Shown: positions 59,741-64,000 of the stretch, one piece after another | How the letters are laid out: every line of letters begins with the position of its first letter | Numbering within the stretch: the stretch's first letter is position 1 | From: Ilex aquifolium | Taxonomy: Eukaryota > Streptophyta > Magnoliopsida > Aquifoliales > Aquifoliaceae | Length of the DNA stretch: 64,000 nt | Reading direction: 5' to 3' | NCBI GenBank assembly: GCA_951799425.1 | Contig: OX637391.1 | Coordinates: 54,101,069-54,165,068, forward strand | The notes under the pieces: generated by a model | Database searches by the model: none | The model's input: the letters and a program-made list of their open reading frames with translations, nothing else | Told to the model about the DNA's origin: nothing | Translations under genes and position numbers: made by a program

Positions 59741-61218
59741 TACTTTTGAGTGTCAAATGTTGGAAGGTGGCGGATAACGGATCGTATTCAAAATTTGTTT
59801 ATACAGTTAATGAAAAGTTATATTCACACATCAAATCGATATTATCGTATTCAAAATTTGTAGACTACGGTAGGGAGTTTTGTTTTTTCGGTATCATACT
59901 GAAAAGTTGTGAGTCTGTATATTTTATCACGTGTAAAAGCAAAAGTAAAACAACCGATTTCACTGGTTGCTTTTTTAAATTGTCTATATATATATCAATT
60001 GAATGTAAAATTATAATATCAGTGAAAAATTTATAATAATAATAGACAAAATTACAATATCAGTGAAAAATTTACAACAATAATGAATAAAATTACCACA
60101 ATAGTAAGGAAAAATTACAACATTAGTACACAAACTTTAATCAATATACTAGTAAAAGTACGATTGACACATTTAACCATATTTGTCATAAATACGACAC
60201 TAGTGAATTCCACCAATGTCGTAAATTTAACTTTAAGTTTGTATTATTATCCACAGTTCTCGTAATATTAACTAAAATGCAAGTAAAATTGGTCTATATA
60301 CTAATAACTGTATTCACAATCATTGTAACTTAACTTTAAACTGTAGTAAATTTTCCCTTTGATATTGTAATGTTACCACAGTTATAGTAAATTCATCCAC
60401 CATTGTTTTAATTAAATATCTTTTTATTGTAAATTTAACCTTAATCCTTGTAATGTTACCCAGAATTGTAGTAATATTAACCAAAACAGTCGTAAATTCT
60501 CCTCTAAACATGTAAATTTATTCGTAATTGTGGTGAACTCACACTCAAATGTGGTAAATATACTCTCAATTGTGATAAATTGTCCACTCTTATTGTAAAT
60601 CTTATCAAAACGGTGGTAAATACTATTCTTAACAATATTAAATGTAACCAATATGGTGGTAAAAGTATTAATTGACACATTTAATCATATTTGTTGTAAA
60701 TAAGTCACTGGTGCATCCCGTAGGTGTTGTACATTTACCTTTATATTGGTAAATTTACTCACGATTATTGTAAGGTTAACCAAATTAATAGTAAAATTGT
60801 CTTATATACTAGTAATTTTTTCCGAAATCATTGTATTTAACCCTGAACTATAGTAAATTTTTCCTTTGATGTCTTATTGGTTCCTCAATTGTGGTAATTT
60901 TATTCATCATAGTTTTAACTTAACTTTTTTTTGTCGTAAATTTATCATTATTCCTCGTAATGTTATCTAGAATTTTCGCAATATTAACCAAAACAGTAGT
61001 AAATTATCCTCTAAACATGTAAATTTATCCATAATTATGATAAATATACCCTCACTTGTGATAAATTTCTCACTGTTGTCGTAAATTTTATCACAACGGT
61101 GGTAATACTATCCTTAATAATATTAAATTTAACCAATATGGTGATAAAATTATTAATTGACACCTTTAACTATATTCTGTTGTAAATACGTCACTAGTGC
61201 ATCCCATATATATCATAT

Positions 61219-61419
61219 ATTTACCATTCACTAATGCTATTGGGATATAATTTAAGAACATAATTTAGGGACTTAATATATTATGACCGTTGGATTAATA
61301 GTGTTGACATACAGTGATAATTTAATATTGGGACCCACTGACAATCTAATGGCTACAATCATTAAGTCCCTAAATTATATCTTTAAATTATGTTCCAATA
61401 ACATTGCTTATTTACCATT
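61219..61419. mobile_element. Mutator-type MITE, perfect 9-10-bp target duplication
   Basis: Element 61229-61409 (181 bp) is flanked by ATTTACCATT at 61219-61228 and 61410-61419. The arms pair over about 48 bp: AATGCTATTGGGATATAATT on the left and AATGTTATTGGAACATAATT inverted on the right, then ATAATTTAGGGACTTAAT in both. Confidence 0.85.
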
Positions 61420-61725
61420 ATATTTGTAAAATTACCCACGATTATTATAAAATTAACCATATTAATAGTAAAATTGTCTTATATACTAGTAATTTTACCT
61501 ACAATTATTATATTTCGCCATAATTATAGTAATTTTTTTCTTTGATGTCGTAACATTTCAACAATTGTGGTAAATTTATTCATCATGATTTTAATTTAAC
61601 CTCTTTTTGTCATAAATTTACCTAGAATTGTCGTAATATTAACTAAAACAGTCGTAATATTAATCAGAACAGTTGTAAATTAACCTCTAAACTTATAAAT
61701 TTATCTACAATTATTGTAAACTGAC

Positions 61726-62259
61726 TTAGAGCATCTCCAACGCCCTCGCCACTCCAGCCTCTTTAGCCATTTTAGCGAGCAAACTTCCAAATCCTGTTCT
61801 CCAACGCCCTTGCTATCCATCTCGCCAAAATAGTTGAGACAAATTTGCTCGTCAGATCTGGCGAGGAGAAATTGCTCGCCAGTTGCTGCTGCTGATGCTC
61901 TCCTTGCTGCTGCTGTGACCTAGATGAGTCAACCAGATGGTTTCTCTCTCCTTGTTGCTGTTGTGAACTAAAAACACCATTTCCCCAAATTCTGAAACCC
62001 CAAAATAAATTCTGAAACCCCCCCTAAATTTTAGAATTATTATTATGGTACGATTTTGGTTGGGTTGATGATTATACGTGCTTTGAGTTGAATTTTTGAA
62101 TTATATTATTAAAAATTAGTTAAAGTTAGTTGAAGTAGTAGCTAAAATGGAAAGCGTTGTTGAAGTGAATTTAAAAAAGTGGCAAGCAAAAGTAAAGAAT
62201 ACAATATTTAAATATATTTTGAGTAACTATTTTATTGAGCAAGGTTGGAGTTGCTCTTA
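61726..62259. mobile_element. Tourist/Harbinger-type MITE, TTA target duplication
   Basis: Element 61729-62256 (528 bp), starts GAGCATCTCCAACG and ends GGTTGGAGTTGCTC, flanked by TTA on both sides. A 3-bp TTA/TAA duplication and this terminal motif are typical of plant PIF/Harbinger MITEs. The interior is unusually CTG/GCT-rich for about 200 bp (about 61,740-61,960), then AT-rich. Confidence 0.8.
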
Positions 62260-62335
62260 AAGTTGGTAAATCTGCTCTTAATTGCGGTAAATTACCCACA
62301 ATTTTGTTAAATCTCACTCTAGTGACCTTGTGATC

Positions 62336-62849
62336 GATCATAGATATTTGTGATTGATTCCAAACTTACCGTTTTTCAATAATTTTTGAGGGAGACTACT
62401 ATAACCTTGCGATAAATCCCAAGCTCTTGAGATAGATCGCAAACATTTTGGAGATAAAAAAAAATAATAATTTTGATATATTCTAAAAAATAATAACAAT
62501 TTCAATATATTCAAAAAAAATTTGGGATAGATTACAAAATTCACATTCACCAAATTAATAAAAAAATCACCTTTTATTTTATTTATTAAACTTTGATTTC
62601 AAAAATTAACACCAAATTGACCACCTATTTTATTAAATAAATATTAAAATTCATGAATTTAATGACTATTAATTTTATTAAATTAACATTGAAATTCCAA
62701 AATTTAAAATTTAATCAAATTAATACCAAATTGATTGTGAATTTTATTAAATGAACATTAACATTCATGTATTTAACATTTAAATTTATCCAATTCATCA
62801 AATTAACACTAAACTAATAATCAATTTTATAAAATTAACATTAAAATTT
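62336..62849. other. AT-rich low-complexity sequence
   Basis: Phrases built on AATTAACATTAAAATTC recur from about 62,570 to 62,850. No element boundaries or genes seen. Confidence 0.5.
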
Positions 62850-63660
62850 ATTAATTTAATATTCAGTTAGAGTTGATTAAATTTTATTTTTTTATGTATT
62901 AAAATTGAAGCCTATTAATTTTTTTTTTTTTTGCATATTAAAATTTTAGCCGATTTGATATCAACATGAGCTGCTAACGCCTAGCGCTAATTAAAATTCG
63001 ATTCAAGTTGATTCAATTTATCTTTTTTTACTTATTAAAATTCGTGTTGATTAAAATTTAATTCGAACTAATTAAAATTTATTTTTTACATATTAAAATT
63101 CGAGTCAATTAAAAATTAAATTTTTTTACTTATTAAAATTTGAGTCGATTAAAATTCAATTCGAGTTGATTAAAATTTATTTTTAATCAGTTTTCATCAA
63201 ATTTGAATTAACTCGCATTGAATTTTAATCGGCTGAAATTTTTATACATAAACAATATAAAAATTTTAATTGACCCAAATTTTAGTACGTAAAAAATAAG
63301 TTTTAATCAAGTTGAATCGAATTTGTAATAAGTAAAAAAATACAAATTCAATCGACTTGAATCAAATTTTAATCGGCGCTAGTCTCTAGTAGCTCAGGTT
63401 GAGCTCAAATCAACTCGAATTTTAATACGTAAAAAATAAAATTTAATTGACTCAAATTTTATTACGTAAAAAAATAAAATTTAATCAACTCGAATCGAAT
63501 TTTAATCTGCTTAAATTTTAATATGTAGAAAAACGAATTTTAATCAACTGAAATTTTAATATGTAGAAAAATAATTTTTAATAAACTTAATTTTCAAATT
63601 TAATGTAAAAAGATTGTTTGAGGTTTATGTAGGGACAATTTTTGTATTTTAATATTAATT
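62850..63660. repeat. Third copy of the fold-back Mutator-type interior
   Basis: Same ATTAAAATTxGAGTCGATTAAAATT and TTTTTTACGTATTAAAATT phrases on the left, their inverse on the right, and the same TTTATGTAGGGxCAATTTTTG subterminal block as copies at 22969 and 25300. The GGGAAAATTTC ends and a target duplication are not found, so this copy has lost or exchanged its termini. Confidence 0.7.
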
Positions 63661-64000
63661 TATTGTTAAATTTATCAATTAAATATTAATTTAATGAACT
63701 GAAGGTTAAGTTCTTGTTAATTTGATGAATTTTAATGTTAGTTGGGTTAATTTGGTGTTAATTTGATTAATTAAATGTTAATTTAATAAATATGAACATT
63801 GATTTGATGAATTTGAATGTTAATTTGATAAATTGAATTTTAATTGGATCAAAAATACCATTGTTCGGGATGCTATTACAATAATTTGGGTGAATTTACC
63901 ACTATTCGGGTAATTTTACTACCTTTGTGGTAATGTTACCACTGTTAAGGACAATATTACAACTTTAATCATAATATTACGATAATTTTGAGTGATATTA
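63661..64000. other. AT-rich repeats at the window edge
   Basis: First AATTTGATGAATTTTAATGTTA-like phrases, which invert those at 62,570-62,850, then GTAATGTTACCACTGTT-type phrases like the 60-62 kb repeat. The region continues past the window, so its limits are unknown. Confidence 0.5.

Larger units (their letters stand above)
59990..62335. repeat. Higher-order AT-rich repeat, about 500-bp units
   Basis: Short phrases such as TTGTGGTAAATTTACC recur about every 28 bp and are organised into larger copies. Matching copy starts (GTAAAAGTAxxATTGACAC, then ATATTTGT and CACTAGTG) are at 60,152, 60,659 and 61,143. Copy spacing is therefore about 507 and 484 bp. The third copy is interrupted by MITEs at 61229 and 61729 and resumes after 62,259. 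Similar text returns at 63,860-64,000. Confidence 0.8.

Overview
This is a plant nuclear window, most likely from a eudicot. It is AT-rich and has short GT-AG introns, plant-specific transcription factor families (LBD, AHL), and plant lineages of LTR retrotransposons, LINEs, Helitrons, MULEs and MITEs. I see no tRNA, rRNA, organellar or bacterial-type genes. Only three host genes look intact: a class I LBD transcription factor (151-928, +, two exons), a clade-A AHL AT-hook/PPC protein (20890-21876, -, one exon) and a DUF604/Fringe-related GT31 glycosyltransferase (54394-59316, -, three exons). A fourth host-derived locus (about 1870-3345, -) is a decayed plant phosphoribosylformylglycinamidine synthase copy whose central part is fused directly to its C-terminus.

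Layout. 0-1 kb: LBD gene. 1.9-3.3 kb: purine-synthesis pseudogene. 4-13 kb: small DNA transposons, including an 849-bp Mutator-type element with a perfect 9-bp target duplication, a 2.6-kb Helitron on the minus strand and a fold-back element, plus RTE-type LINE 3' fragments. 13.3-18.5 kb: a broken L1-type LINE abutting another RTE fragment. 20.9-22.6 kb: AHL gene and upstream region. 23-26.2 kb: two relatives of one fold-back Mutator-type family, each with a perfect 9-bp duplication. 26.6-45.6 kb: a nested complex in which Helitron A contains a complete 13,043-bp Tat-type Ty3/Gypsy retrotransposon and an 846-bp hAT-like element, and is joined head-to-tail to related Helitron C, itself split by Helitron B. 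46.2-48.1 kb: a nested MITE cluster with a second head-to-tail Helitron pair. 49.3-50.1 kb: a solo LTR with a 5-bp duplication. 52.4-52.9 kb: a hAT-like element. 54.4-59.7 kb: glycosyltransferase gene. 59.8-64 kb: about 500-bp higher-order repeats interrupted by two MITEs, then a third fold-back-family copy.

The Tat element lies on the minus strand. Its LTRs are both 511 bp, differ at four sites (all transitions), and are flanked by ATAAT. Its gag-pol is one 1,832-codon frame broken only by three nonsense codons. Between integrase and the 3' LTR it carries two antisense genes, each readable with GT-AG introns and each pairing a gypsy-associated 'Transposase_28'-like domain with a C-terminal coiled coil. 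A 40-bp tandem array separates them.

The host genes do not form a pathway. The main biological content is the order in which the mobile elements inserted into one another, which target duplications and termini fix to the base. I did not find a clearly new defence or metabolic system. The strongest candidates for something under-described are the antisense gene pair, the two tandem Helitron pairs and the fold-back MULEs built from short internal repeats.
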